The position numbers and the translations under genes were made by a program. DNA of 64,000 nucleotides from Streptomyces sp. NBC_00708 (lineage in GTDB: Bacteria > Actinomycetota > Actinomycetes > Streptomycetales > Streptomycetaceae): NCBI GenBank assembly GCA_036226585.1, contig CP108997.1, forward strand, positions 3,720,001 to 3,784,000. The letters run 5' to 3'. Below are positions 48,943 to 59,979 of this stretch, piece by piece. The notes under the pieces were generated by a model. It had not been told where the DNA came from. It ran no database searches and saw only the letters and a program-made list of their open reading frames with translations. The stretch's first letter is position 1, and each line of letters begins with the position of its first letter.

Positions 48943-50438
48943 CGTCGTTCCTCCATCGGCCCGGGTCCGGGCCCCACCATCACACCGGGAGCCACCACGG
49001 TCCCGGGCCGCGGCCGCACGGTGCCGAGCGCACCGTCGCCACCGAGGCTTCCCGGCGCAGCGTCGCCACCGAGGGTTCCCGGCGCACCGTTGGCGCCGGG
49101 GCTTCCCGGCCCACCGTCGCCACGGAGGGGACGCCCCTCGGACCGGCGGCGGGGCACCTCGGCCTTCTGGGGCCTCCCCCCGCCCCCCTCCTCCGCCCCG
49201 CCCCGCTCGTCCCCCAGCGGGATCGTCGCGGTCAGGCGGAACAGGCCGCCCTTCGCGGGCACCGCCTCCAGCGTGCCGTCGAGCACATCGAGCCGCTCCC
49301 GGAGGCCGGCCAGTCCGGAGCCCGGCCCGTCGGGCGCGGGACCGGACGTCGTGGCCGTCGCGCCGTCGTTCTCCACCTGGAGCACCACGGCGTCCGCGGT
49401 GGCCCCCAGCCGGATCACGCACCGCCGGGGATCGCCGTGCCGCAGCACATTGGTCGCCGCCTCGCGGACGACCCAGCCGAGCGCCGACTGCACGGGCGCA
49501 GGCAGATGCTCACCGCTGGCGCCGGTCACCGTGCACTCGATACCGGCCGCGCTCAACACGCCACGGGCCCCGGCCAGTTCCGTACTCAGGTCGGCCTCCC
49601 GGTAACCGCGCACCACCTCGCGCACCTCCTGCTGCGAGGCACGGGCTATCCGCTGCACCTCGACCATCTGGTCCACCGCCTCCGGCCTGCCGCGCTGTGC
49701 GAGCTCCACCGCCAGTTCGCTCTTGAGCGCGATCACCGCGAGGTTGCGGCCCAGCACGTCATGCATGTCCCGCCCGAACCGCAGCCGTTCCTCGGCGACG
49801 GCGAGCCTGGCCTGTATGTCCCGGGCCTGCTCGGCCTGCCACATCACGCTCATGCTCCAGGCACTGGGCCGGACCGAGATCAGGACCAGCACACAGCCGA
49901 AGAGGGTGCAGGGCACCACACCGGCCAGCAGGCCGCCTCGGACTCCGGCCGCCGCGAGGGCCCCGGTCGTCAGCGCGGTGAGGCACAGCGACTCGATCAC
50001 GAAGCGGCGGACCGGGACCAGGAGCACTCGCGTGATCACGAGGGCCATCGGTGCGTTCAGCGCCATGAGCAGCAGCCCCGAGCCCTGGACCCCGTCCACC
50101 CCGGCCAGGGCCGCCAGCAGCCCGATGGCCAGCAGCAGGAGTGCCACGGGCGCCAGCAGGCGTCGCTCGGGGAAGGCGGAGACGCCGAGGTAGTGCTCGT
50201 ACGACGCGGGGAGGTTGCGGTTGCTCAGCACGCACTGCGCGAGGCTCACCAGGAGCAGTGCCACGCCCAGCGTCAGCGGAAGCGGTTCGTGGCTGATGTC
50301 GGACTGGAAGGGCGCTCCCTGCCAGGCCAGGGCGAAGAGCCAGGGGATGCAGGAGATGGTGAACCGCGAGTACAGATCGATCCGCTCCATCTTGTTGCGC
50401 TTCTGCCAGCTGCGGTGCCAGCCCCGTACGCCTCTCAC
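48939..50438 (-). CDS. Sensor histidine kinase (DesK/HisKA_3 type) with Gly/Pro-rich tail
   Basis: A 499-residue membrane kinase. About five membrane spans lie between residues 30 and 185. The dimerisation/phospho-acceptor motif is RFGRDMHDVLGRNLAVIA (about 225) and the HATPase N-box is VVREAATNVLRHGDP, with GSGLAGLRERL as the G-box. After about residue 420 there is an unusual low-complexity tail with 9-residue repeats. GTG at 50438 is preceded by AAGGAGG. Its gene follows the ABC permease in the operon. Confidence 0.93.
   Translation of the reverse strand: MRGVRGWHRSWQKRNKMERIDLYSRFTISCIPWLFALAWQGAPFQSDISHEPLPLTLGVALLLVSLAQCVLSNRNLPASYEHYLGVSAFPERRLLAPVALLLLAIGLLAALAGVDGVQGSGLLLMALNAPMALVITRVLLVPVRRFVIESLCLTALTTGALAAAGVRGGLLAGVVPCTLFGCVLVLISVRPSAWSMSVMWQAEQARDIQARLAVAEERLRFGRDMHDVLGRNLAVIALKSELAVELAQRGRPEAVDQMVEVQRIARASQQEVREVVRGYREADLSTELAGARGVLSAAGIECTVTGASGEHLPAPVQSALGWVVREAATNVLRHGDPRRCVIRLGATADAVVLQVENDGATATTSGPAPDGPGSGLAGLRERLDVLDGTLEAVPAKGGLFRLTATIPLGDERGGAEEGGGGRPQKAEVPRRRSEGRPLRGDGGPGSPGANGAPGTLGGDAAPGSLGGDGALGTVRPRPGTVVAPGVMVGPGPGPMEERR
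49029..49130. repeat. 27-bp tandem repeat coding the kinase tail
   Basis: Four imperfect copies of a 27-base unit starting GCACCGTCGCCACCGAGGC and ending TTCCCGG. In frame they give 9-residue Gly/Pro-rich, collagen-like blocks of the form GDGAPGSLG at the C-terminus of the histidine kinase. Confidence 0.8.
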
Positions 50439-50453
50439 GGCCCAACCTCCTTC

Positions 50454-51254
50454 TCAGCGGCGCGGATCCCAGCGGAACCATCGCTGCACAGCAAACACGG
50501 CCACCGCCGTCCAGACCAGCCCGGTCAGTGCCGCACCGAGCAGGTCGGTGCCCTCGGAGGCGCCGAGCCAGCCGGTCCGTATCAGGGTCATCACCCCGGT
50601 CAGCGGAAGGAACTCGCAGACCGCCGCGAGACGGTCGGGAAATATCTCCAGGGGGACGAAGAGCCCCGAGCCCATCATCGAGACGAGGAACAGCGGCAGG
50701 GTCGTCAGCTGGGCCGTCTGCACGGTGCGGGTGATCACGGAGGTCACCGCGGCGAGGGCCGTCAGCAGCACCACGCCCAACAGCAGGCCCGCCACGAGCA
50801 GTTCCGGGCGGTCCGGTGCGCCGAGGCCGAAGAAGGCCGTACCGGCGACGATGATCACCGCGCTCTGGGCGAGCGCGAGCGCGCCGGCCGGTAGGGCGGT
50901 CCCGGCGAGGATCTCCCCGTCGGTGACCTCGCCGGTGCGCAGCCGCTTCAGGACGAGTTCCTCACGCCGTGCGACGTAGGCGGCGACCATGTTCATGTAG
51001 ACGGCCTGGAAGAGCACCGTCCCGATGCCGCCGATGAGCGCCGCCCCGGCGACGGTGAGCCCGGTGCCCTTGAGGTCGATGCTCTCGAACGTCGACTTCA
51101 TGGCCATGATCATGGCCGCCGGCATGAACAGCGCGACGAAGATCGCCGTCCGGTTCCGGGAGAGCAGTGTCAGCTCGGCCCGCCCGAGTGCCGTCAGCCG
51201 GGTCAGGGCCGTCGTGCGCACGGTACCGGTCGCGGGGGTGGTCGTGGTGGTCAT
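50454..51254 (-). CDS. ABC-2 type permease
   Basis: A 266-residue membrane protein with six predicted spans (for example AIFVALFMPAAMIMAM, LFVPLEIFPDRLAAV and VWTAVAVFAVQRWF). It carries the ABC-2 export signature late in the chain (GVMTLIRTGWLGA). It pairs with the ATPase gene, which it overlaps by ATGA. Probably a lipid, peptide or drug exporter sensed by the adjoining kinase. Confidence 0.92.
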   Translation of the reverse strand: MTTTTTPATGTVRTTALTRLTALGRAELTLLSRNRTAIFVALFMPAAMIMAMKSTFESIDLKGTGLTVAGAALIGGIGTVLFQAVYMNMVAAYVARREELVLKRLRTGEVTDGEILAGTALPAGALALAQSAVIIVAGTAFFGLGAPDRPELLVAGLLLGVVLLTALAAVTSVITRTVQTAQLTTLPLFLVSMMGSGLFVPLEIFPDRLAAVCEFLPLTGVMTLIRTGWLGASEGTDLLGAALTGLVWTAVAVFAVQRWFRWDPRR

Positions 51255-52195
51255 GCGGCAGGCACCTCTTCGGTTGCGGCGGCGGACCTGGCGATGTCGA
51301 GGAAGGCCTCTTCGAGCGAGGCCGAGCGGGCGTCGAGCCCGTGCAGCGTGACGTCCGCCGCCGCGGCCCAGCGGAGCAGTTCGGCCAGGGAGTCCTGGAG
51401 CTGGTGCGTACGTATCTCGATCCGGGGGCCGTCGGCGCCGGCGTGGAGCTCCAGAGGCAGCCGGGCGGCGGGAACGCCGTCGGGCAGCTCGAAGCGGATG
51501 CGGGCGGGGCGGGCGGCCGTCACCTCGGCCGTGGTGCCCGCGGTCACGATCCGGCCGCGGTGCATGATCGCCAGCCGGTCCGCGAGCGCCTCGGCCTCCT
51601 CCAGGTAGTGCGTGGTGAGCAGCACGGTGATGCCGTCCTGCTGGAGCCGGCGCACCAGCGCCCAGGTGTCGCGCCGGCCCTCGGCGTCGAGACCGGTGGT
51701 CGGCTCGTCGAGGAAGAGCACCTCGGGCCGGCCGAGCAGGGCCAGCGCCAGGTCCAGCCGGCGTCGCTCGCCGCCCGAGAGCTGCTTGACCCGGACGCGG
51801 GCGCGGTGGCCGAGCCCCACGAGCTCCAGGGCCTCCCCGGCCGGCCGGGCGCCGCTGGTGCAGCCCGCCCACATCCGTACCGTCTCGGTGACCGACAGCT
51901 CGGACGGGAAGCCGCCCTCCTGGAGCATCACGCCTATGCGGGGGCGGACCCGTATGCGCTCGGCGTACGGATCGTGGCCCAGCACGCGGACCGTGCCGCC
52001 GTCGGGGCGGGCCAGGCCCTCCAGGAGCTCGACGGTGGAGGTCTTGCCGGCGCCGTTCGTACCGAGCAGGGCGAACAGCTCGCCGCGTGCCACGGAGAAG
52101 GAGACACCGGACACGGCCTCGAAGCCGCCGGCGTAGCTGCGCCGGACGTCCTGCGCCTGGATCACGTACTCACGGGACTTGTCGTCGCTGGTCAT
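51251..52195 (-). CDS. ABC transporter ATP-binding protein
   Basis: A 314-residue ABC ATPase of the DrrA type: Walker A LLGTNGAGKTSTVELL (about 43-58), Q-loop GVMLQEGGF, signature VKQLSGGERRRLDLA, Walker B VLFLDEPTTGLD and H-loop TTHYLEEAE. A C-terminal extension follows (ASLEEAFLDIARS). It is the first gene of the ABC-HK-RR operon. The inverted repeat at 52244-52275 lies about 50 bases before its ATG. Confidence 0.95.
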   Translation of the reverse strand: MTSDDKSREYVIQAQDVRRSYAGGFEAVSGVSFSVARGELFALLGTNGAGKTSTVELLEGLARPDGGTVRVLGHDPYAERIRVRPRIGVMLQEGGFPSELSVTETVRMWAGCTSGARPAGEALELVGLGHRARVRVKQLSGGERRRLDLALALLGRPEVLFLDEPTTGLDAEGRRDTWALVRRLQQDGITVLLTTHYLEEAEALADRLAIMHRGRIVTAGTTAEVTAARPARIRFELPDGVPAARLPLELHAGADGPRIEIRTHQLQDSLAELLRWAAAADVTLHGLDARSASLEEAFLDIARSAAATEEVPAA

Positions 52196-52243
52196 GTCTT
52201 CAGGTTTCCGGCTGCGGAAGGCCGGGGGCAGTGCGAGCTGTCA

Positions 52244-52275
52244 CCACCACCCATGACAAACGTCATGGGTGGTGG
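52244..52275. promoter_or_regulatory. Perfect inverted repeat, likely operator of the DesR-like regulator
   Basis: CCACCACCCATGAC-AAAC-GTCATGGGTGGTGG: 14-bp arms and a 4-base spacer. The core ATGAC-N4-GTCAT matches the operator shape used by DesR-type NarL regulators. It lies 49 bases upstream of the ABC-HK-RR operon start, placing it in the promoter. Confidence 0.75.
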
Positions 52276-52342
52276 GCCGGGAGCCGGGAAGACAGAAGGC
52301 GAGCGGGGAAGACAGAAGACACACAGGAAGACCCGGGATACG

Positions 52343-52378
52343 ACGAAGGCCCCGGTCGAAATCGACCGGGGCCTTCGT
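52343..52378. terminator. Terminator hairpin next to tRNA-Gly
   Basis: ACGAAGGCCCCGGTCGA-AA-TCGACCGGGGCCTTCGT, a 17-bp perfect stem followed by T residues on the plus strand. On the minus strand it lies just downstream of the tRNA-Gly genes. Confidence 0.85.
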
Positions 52379-52385
52379 TTTTCTG

Positions 52386-52458
52386 AGCGGACGACCAGGT
52401 TCGAACTGGCGACCTCAACCTTGGCAAGGTTGCGCTCTACCAACTGAGCTACGTCCGC
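52386..52458 (-). tRNA. tRNA-Gly(GCC), second copy
   Basis: The same 73-base body as 48236-48308, with anticodon loop CTTGCCAAG. The genome does not encode a full CCA here (CAGA follows the discriminator), so CCA is added enzymatically. Confidence 0.95.
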
Positions 52459-52538
52459 ATTGCAGCCACTCGGCTTTCACCGGTGGAGCGATCACTACTC
52501 TACCCGATCCACCGGAGTGGTCCTGAAGAGTTGTGCAG

Positions 52539-52610
52539 AGCGGGTGACAGGAATTGCACACTGCGCCTTCCCCCTGGAAGGGGGATGTTCTACTACTGAA
52601 CTACACCCGC
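52539..52610 (-). tRNA. tRNA-Gly(UCC)-like gene with atypical D and T loops
   Basis: The reverse strand is 72 bases: perfect acceptor GCGGGTG/CACCCGC, perfect D stem GTTC/GAAC, perfect anticodon stem TCCCC/GGGGA with loop CTTCCAG (anticodon UCC). The D loop is AGTAGTA, lacking the G18-G19 pair, and the T-loop region reads GTGCAATTC rather than GTTCGATTC, with a poorly pairing T stem (CAGTG against CCTGT). It is therefore either a pseudo-tRNA or a specialised, non-translational tRNA-Gly. It is 80 bases upstream of tRNA-Gly(GCC) in the same orientation. Confidence 0.75.
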
Positions 52611-52754
52611 ACGCTGCGTGGGGTTCGGCCTTTTCGGCCTTGCCCCTCGGCGTGCTCCAGACTCTAGCCGACCTGCGGGGGTGTAGCGCAAGTCGGCTCC
52701 CCCGCAGGTGCCCCGCGGGTCGTCCGCCGGGCCTCCGCCGGAACTTCCGCGGCG

Positions 52755-53090
52755 TCAACTGGCTTCCTGGAACGCCTCGTAGACGCTCTTGGGGATGCGG
52801 CCCCGGGCCGGCACCTCCATCCGGTGCGAGCGTGCCCAGGCGCGTACCGCCGCGGGGTCGGGCGCGAGCGAGGTGTGCCGGTACGGAACGGGAGCCTTGC
52901 CGTGCTTGCCGGTATTTGTCTGCCTGCGGCCGGCCGCCATGTACGGGGCCAGGGCGCTGCGCAGTTTCTTTGCGTTGGACGGATTGAGGTCGATCTCGTA
53001 CGACTTCCCGTCCAGGGCGAAGGTGACCGTTTCCGCCGCTGTTCCCCCGTCGATGTCGTCGGAGAGTGTGACCACTACGCGCTGCGCCAC
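52755..53090 (-). CDS. Lsr2-family nucleoid-associated protein (LsrL-like)
   Basis: A 111-residue protein with the Lsr2 N-terminal dimerisation domain (QRVVVTLSDDIDGGTAAETV and GKSYEIDLNPSNAKKLRSAL). A basic linker leads to a C-terminal DNA-binding domain with AVRAWARSHRMEVPARGRIP (RGR minor-groove hook, about 85-105). Lsr2 proteins silence AT-rich, foreign DNA. The position next to purS is that of LsrL, the second Streptomyces paralogue, as I recall. GTG at 53090 begins the conserved AQRVVV. Confidence 0.93.
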   Translation of the reverse strand: MAQRVVVTLSDDIDGGTAAETVTFALDGKSYEIDLNPSNAKKLRSALAPYMAAGRRQTNTGKHGKAPVPYRHTSLAPDPAAVRAWARSHRMEVPARGRIPKSVYEAFQEAS

Positions 53091-53476
53091 GGATATCGGT
53101 CCTTTCCTACGGCATCGACGCGTCTGACATGCGTCGATGCCGGCCTTCCGGCTGTGAGCGCGGATGCGGGCCGACTGCTGTCGGTGCTCCGGGGCAATGC
53201 TGCATTCCCCGGTAATCATTTGTACAGCGACTGGTGCCGCATTGTGAAGCCCGTCCAATTACCTGCGCGTGTCCGCCCGCTATGTGCGCTGCTCGTGAGC
53301 ATTTGTTTCGCGGCTTTTCCGCCCTCCGGTGATCGGCCGAAATCTGGGCGTGATCTATCCCGTTTGATATCTACCCGCGTAGAATTTCCGGCCAGGTACG
53401 CTGAGTGGACCCGCGGGGGTCCGGGGTACCCCCTCCGGAGAAACAGCCGCACCACACCACCACACCGGGAGTGCCA
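53091..53476. promoter_or_regulatory. 386-base divergent region between lsr2-like gene and purS
   Basis: Clearly lower in GC than the flanking genes (for example CATTCCCCGGTAATCATTTGT and CCGTTTGATATCTACCCGCG). It must hold the promoters of the Lsr2-like gene and of the purSQL operon. I saw no riboswitch-like structure. Confidence 0.45.
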
Positions 53477-53737
53477 GTGGCACGCGTCGTAGTCGACGTC
53501 ATGCTCAAGCCCGAGATCCTCGACCCGCAGGGACAGGCGGTGCAGCGCGCACTGCCCCGTCTCGGCTTCGAGGGAATCGCGGACGTACGTCAGGGAAAGC
53601 GTTTCGAGCTGCAGGTCGAAGGGCCGGTCGACGACGCCGCCCTCGCCCGTATTCACGAGATGGCGGAGACGTTCCTCGCCAACACCGTGATCGAGGACTT
53701 CACCGTCAAGGTGGAGAACGCCGAGGAGTCGAAGTGA
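53477..53737 (+). CDS. purS: FGAM synthase subunit PurS
   Basis: An 86-residue subunit that holds the PurL-PurQ complex together. It reads [40 protein letters not shown] and [16 protein letters not shown] at 53477 is chosen by the conserved ARVVVDV; it overlaps purQ by 4 bases. Confidence 0.96.
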   Translation: MARVVVDVMLKPEILDPQGQAVQRALPRLGFEGIADVRQGKRFELQVEGPVDDAALARIHEMAETFLANTVIEDFTVKVENAEESK

Positions 53738-54410
53738 CTGCTCGTATCGGAGTCGTCACCTTTCCGGGAACGCTCGACGACCAGGACGCCCTTCGGGCCG
53801 TACGGGTCGCGGGTGCCGAACCCGTATCGCTGTGGCACCGCGACAAGGACCTGCACCAGGTCGACGCGGTCATCCTCGCGGGCGGTTTCTCCTACGGCGA
53901 CTATCTGCGCGCCGGAGCCATCTCCCGGTTCTCGCCGGTCATGGAGACGGTGATCGAGCAGGCGAAGGCGGGCATGCCGGTTCTCGGCATCTGCAACGGC
54001 TTCCAGATCCTGACCGAGGCGCATCTGCTCCCCGGCGCGATGCTGCGCAACAACCACCTGCACTTCATCTGCCGCGACCAGACCCTGCGCGTGGAGAACG
54101 CGGAGACCGCCTGGACCTCGGACTACGCCGCGGGCCAGGAGATCTCCGTACCGCTCAAGAACATGGACGGCCGCTACACCGCCGACGAGCACACGCTCGA
54201 CGAGCTGGAGGCGGAGGGCCGTGTCGCCTTCCGCTACCTGGGCGGCAACCCCAATGGCTCGCTGCGCGACATCGCGGGCATCACCAACGCGGCGGGCAAC
54301 GTCGTCGGTCTGATGCCGCACCCCGAGCACGCCGTGGAGCCGCTGATCGGCACCGGTCGCACCGACGGTCTCGGTTTCTTCACCTCGATCATCAAGAAGC
54401 TGGTCAACGC

Positions 54411-54414
<4 letters not shown>
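53734..54414 (+). CDS. purQ: FGAM synthase subunit PurQ (glutaminase)
   Basis: A 226-residue class I glutamine amidotransferase. The nucleophile is in [20 protein letters not shown] (Cys about 89) and the His/Glu pair in [13 protein letters not shown]. It supplies ammonia to PurL. The start overlaps purS (GTGA) and the stop overlaps purL (ATGA). Confidence 0.97.
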
Positions 54415-56660
<2,246 letters not shown>

Positions 56661-56678
56661 TTCCCGGACGGCTCACGC

Positions 56679-56717
56679 CGAAAACCCCCGACCGGTCCGC
56701 CCGGTCGGGGGTTTTCG
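56679..56717. terminator. Terminator after purL
   Basis: CGAAAACCCCCGACCGG-TCCGC-CCGGTCGGGGGTTTTCG: a 17-bp perfect stem with A-run and T-run edges, suited to stop both purL and the convergent MFS gene. Confidence 0.9.
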
Positions 56718-56738
56718 CGTTCTGTGTACGGGGAAGAG

Positions 56739-58286
56739 TCAGGCCTTTGTACGGGTGGCCGGCAGCCGGGTCGCGAGGATCAGGGCGAGGACCATCACGC
56801 CGGTGGCGCAGGCGAAGACCACGTCGGCGGAGGAGACGAAGGCGTCCAGCGCCTGCCGGCGGGCCGTGCCGGTGAGCCCGGCGATGTCGCTGGTCGTCCC
56901 GCCGGGGCCCTTGGCGGCGTAGACCCTGCTGAGTACGGCTCCGAAGAGGGAGGCGCCCAGCGCGGTGCCGAGGGTCTGGAAGAAGCGGACGCCGGTGGTG
57001 GCGACGCCCAGTTGGCTCGGCGGGGCGGTGTCCTGGACGAGCTCGATCAGCTGGCCGATGAGCTGGCCGAAGCCGATGCCCATGAGCAGCATCGCACCGC
57101 GCAGCGTCCACAGCCCGGTGTCCGTGTCGAGCGTGGTGAGCAGGGCGAGGGCGGCCGAGGCGAAGACCGTGCCGCTGACGACGAAGGTCTTCTGCGACCA
57201 GCCGGCCGCGACCAGGCGCCCCGAGAGGAGGCCGACGACGGTCATGCCGATCGCCATCGGGACGAGGAAGAGACCGGCCGAGGTCGCGGCGATCCCCCGG
57301 ACGACCTGGAGGTAGATCATCACGTAGACGATCGACCCCATCATCGCGACGCCGACCAGGCCCTGGATGGCGAAGCCGTACCGCATGGTCCGGAGCGAGA
57401 AGAGCGAGAGCGGCAGGATCGGTTCGGCGGCGGTGGCCTGGCGCCAGACGAACAGGCCGAGCGCGGCGACGGCGGCGAGCGAGAGCCCGATGATGGTGGG
57501 GGAGGTCCAGGCGTAGTCCTCGCCGCCCCACTCGGTGACCAGGAGCAGCGCGGTGGAGAAGGCGGCGGCGAGACCGGCGCCGAGGAAGTCGATGCGGTGG
57601 CGCGTGGTGCGCGCCGGGAGCTTCACGACGAGGATCGTGGCAGTCAGGACGGCGATGCCGACGGGCAGGTTGACGTAGAAGATCCAGCGCCATCCCGCGT
57701 GGTCGGAGAGGGCTCCGCCCAGCCAGGGGCCGAGCGCCATGCCGGCACCGGCGATGATCCCGCCGATGTTGCCCTTCTTGTCGCCGCCCTTGGGCTTCCC
57801 CTTGCCTTCGCCCTCCTTCGCCTCGCCCTCCTTCGCCTCGTCCGTCGCGCCGAGCTGGCGCAGGACGACCATGGTGACGCTCATCAGCCCGCCGCCGCCG
57901 ATGCCCTGGAAGGCGCGGGCGGCGATCAGTTCGCCCATGGACTGGGCCATGCCGCAGAGCGCGGATCCGGTCAGGAAGGTGGCGAGCGCGCCGATGAAGA
58001 TCTTCTTCGCGCCGAGCGAGTCGCAGAGCTTGCCGTAGAGCGGCAGTGCGGCGGTGGCCGCGAGCTGGTAGGCGGCGATCAGCCACGGGATGCGGTCGAC
58101 GCCGTGGACCGGGTCGAGGTCGCGGACGATCGGCACGGTCGCCGAGGACACGATGTTCGAGTCCAGCACCGCGAGCAGGATCGTGACGATGCACAGCGCC
58201 ACGGCGATCGTGGTGCCGGGGGTGCCGGCCGGCTGTCCGGCGGTGGCCGGCACCCGCGCCGCCGGTGCGGCTTTCGTTTCGAGCAT
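56739..58286 (-). CDS. MFS drug/multidrug exporter (DHA2, 14-span type)
   Basis: A 515-residue transporter. Motif A-like LYGKLCDSLGAKKIFIGALA, motif C-like GAGMALGPWLGGALSDHAGW and motif D1 ILLAVLDSNIVSSATVPIV are present. About 14 spans, with a Lys/Glu-rich cytoplasmic loop (DEAKEGEAKEGEGKGKPKGG, about 150-170). ATG at 58286 is preceded by GGAGGGGGG. It is divergent from a TetR regulator, the classical efflux pair. Confidence 0.92.
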   Translation of the reverse strand: MLETKAAPAARVPATAGQPAGTPGTTIAVALCIVTILLAVLDSNIVSSATVPIVRDLDPVHGVDRIPWLIAAYQLAATAALPLYGKLCDSLGAKKIFIGALATFLTGSALCGMAQSMGELIAARAFQGIGGGGLMSVTMVVLRQLGATDEAKEGEAKEGEGKGKPKGGDKKGNIGGIIAGAGMALGPWLGGALSDHAGWRWIFYVNLPVGIAVLTATILVVKLPARTTRHRIDFLGAGLAAAFSTALLLVTEWGGEDYAWTSPTIIGLSLAAVAALGLFVWRQATAAEPILPLSLFSLRTMRYGFAIQGLVGVAMMGSIVYVMIYLQVVRGIAATSAGLFLVPMAIGMTVVGLLSGRLVAAGWSQKTFVVSGTVFASAALALLTTLDTDTGLWTLRGAMLLMGIGFGQLIGQLIELVQDTAPPSQLGVATTGVRFFQTLGTALGASLFGAVLSRVYAAKGPGGTTSDIAGLTGTARRQALDAFVSSADVVFACATGVMVLALILATRLPATRTKA

Positions 58287-58412
58287 GACGGACAGGCCCC
58301 CCTCCTGGGCGGCGCCGGGACGGGCCGCTGTGGTGACTTCACTGTTGCCGACATTCGTATACCGAGTCAAGTTTTCGCCCTGGATTAATTTTCATCCTGG
58401 TACAGTGAGTCC

Positions 58413-59051
58413 ATGACCGAGGGGATGGGCCTGCGCGAGCGCAAGAAGGTGGAGACCAGGCGACGCCTGCTGGAGGAGGCCACGAGGCTCTTCTCCGAGC
58501 GAGGGTTCGACCAGGTCTCCGTCGCGGAGGTCGCCGAGGCGGCCGATGTGTCGAAGATGACCGTCTTCAACTACTTCGACAGCAAGGAGGACCTGGTCTT
58601 CGCGCCGCTGGAGGAGCACGTCGGCGACGCGGCCCAGGTCGTACGGGAGCGCGCCCCCGGCGAATCGGTGGTCGCGGCGCTGCGCCGGCAGTTCATCGAG
58701 GCCATCGAGGCCCACGACCCGTCGGTGGGGATGGGAGACAAGCCGCTGGCCCTCGGCATCGTGCGGCTCATCATGGAGACGCCGGCCCTGCTCACCCGCG
58801 CCCACTCCTTCTTCGTCCGTACCCAGGACCAGCTCACCGACGCGCTGATCGAGGAGGGCGAGGAGCCGGTGATCGCGCGCATCGTCGCCGCCCAGATGCT
58901 CGGCACCCGCAACGCGCTGCTCACCGAGAACCGCCGCCGCCTGCTGGCCGGCGAACCGTCCGCAGCGGTCGCCGCGGACGCCGTCGCCCTGGCCCACCGC
59001 GGCTTCGACCTGCTGGAGAAGGGCCTCGGCGGCTACGCGACGCGGGTCTGA
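58413..59051 (+). CDS. TetR-family regulator
   Basis: A 212-residue regulator: N-terminal [23 protein letters not shown] followed by [20 protein letters not shown] and FDSKEDLV (about 15-60), and a helical ligand-binding C-terminus. It is divergent from the MFS gene with a 126-base shared region, and likely represses the pump until a drug-like ligand binds. Confidence 0.93.
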   Translation: MTEGMGLRERKKVETRRRLLEEATRLFSERGFDQVSVAEVAEAADVSKMTVFNYFDSKEDLVFAPLEEHVGDAAQVVRERAPGESVVAALRRQFIEAIEAHDPSVGMGDKPLALGIVRLIMETPALLTRAHSFFVRTQDQLTDALIEEGEEPVIARIVAAQMLGTRNALLTENRRRLLAGEPSAAVAADAVALAHRGFDLLEKGLGGYATRV

Positions 59052-59052
59052 A

Positions 59053-59128
59053 CCGGGGCCGAGCCTGGACTGTCCCGGGGCCGAGCCTGGACTGTCCCGG
59101 GGCCGAGCCTGGGCTGTCCCGGGGCCGC
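59053..59128. repeat. 22-bp tandem repeat, about 3.4 copies
   Basis: Unit CCCGGGGCCGAGCCTGGACTGT repeated three times plus a partial, with one G for A change in copy 3. Each unit contains CCCGGGGC and AGCCTGG. It lies directly after the TetR gene stop. Confidence 0.85.
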
Positions 59129-59178
59129 CCCCCCACGAGGCGCACGCCCTGTCAGTGCCGCACCGTAGGCTCCCCGGC

Positions 59179-59979
59179 ATGCCGCCCTCGCAGAAGCGCG
59201 CCCGTCGTTACGACCCGGTCAGGACCCGCACCGCGGTCCTCGCCCAGTTCACGCACGTACGGGACGCGGTACGCACGCTGACCCCGGAGCGGCTCGCCGC
59301 GCCGAGCGGCCTCGGGGACTGGACGGTGCGTGAGCTCGCCGTCCACATCACGATGGCGCTCTCGCACGTCTGCCGGACGCTGGAGCTTCCCGCGCCGGCC
59401 CTCGCCAAACCCGAGGTGTCCCTTCTGGAGTGGCCGTTCACCACGGCGGCCCGCGCCTCCGGGATCGCGGACGACACCGCCGAACGGGCCGCCGGCCACC
59501 CCGACCTGGACGCGCTGTACGCGCAGGTCGCCGCCCGCTTCGAGGCGCTGGTGCCCGGGGCGTCCGAGGACCGGCTGCTGGCCACCCGGGTCGGGGCGAT
59601 GCGCCTCGGCGACTTCCTGGTCACCCGGACCGTGGAGCTGGTCGTCCACACCGACGACCTCAACGCGGCGACCGGGCTCTCGGTCCCGTACGACCGGCAG
59701 GCGCTCGCCGCGTGCAGCCGGCTGCTCGCCGACGCGCTGGCCGAGAAGGCGCCCGGCGGCTCGGTTGAGGTCAGGGTGCCGCCGTTCGCCGTGGTGCAGT
59801 GCGTCCAGGGCCCGCGTCACACCCGGGGCACCCCGCCCAACGTCGTCGAGACCGACCCGCTCACCTGGATACGGCTGGCGACCGGACGCACGGAATGGGC
59901 GCGTGAGCTCGAAGCGGCGAAGGTCGCGGCGAGCGGCGAGCGGGCGGATCTCTCGGAGCTGCTGCCCCTGATGGGGTGA
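59179..59979 (+). CDS. Maleylpyruvate-isomerase/DinB-like protein with SCP2-like C-terminus
   Basis: A 266-residue protein. The N-terminal mycothiol-dependent maleylpyruvate isomerase-like four-helix bundle includes [20 protein letters not shown] and, later, [20 protein letters not shown] (conserved His). The C-terminus ([20 protein letters not shown]) resembles a sterol-carrier-type domain. Likely cytoplasmic, with mycothiol- or metal-dependent chemistry. Substrate unknown. Confidence 0.82.
   Translation: MPPSQKRARRYDPVRTRTAVLAQFTHVRDAVRTLTPERLAAPSGLGDWTVRELAVHITMALSHVCRTLELPAPALAKPEVSLLEWPFTTAARASGIADDTAERAAGHPDLDALYAQVAARFEALVPGASEDRLLATRVGAMRLGDFLVTRTVELVVHTDDLNAATGLSVPYDRQALAACSRLLADALAEKAPGGSVEVRVPPFAVVQCVQGPRHTRGTPPNVVETDPLTWIRLATGRTEWARELEAAKVAASGERADLSELLPLMG

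Noticed and set aside
53091..53476. Purine riboswitch upstream of purSQL
   Set aside because: No conserved purine-aptamer loop pairs were recognised.
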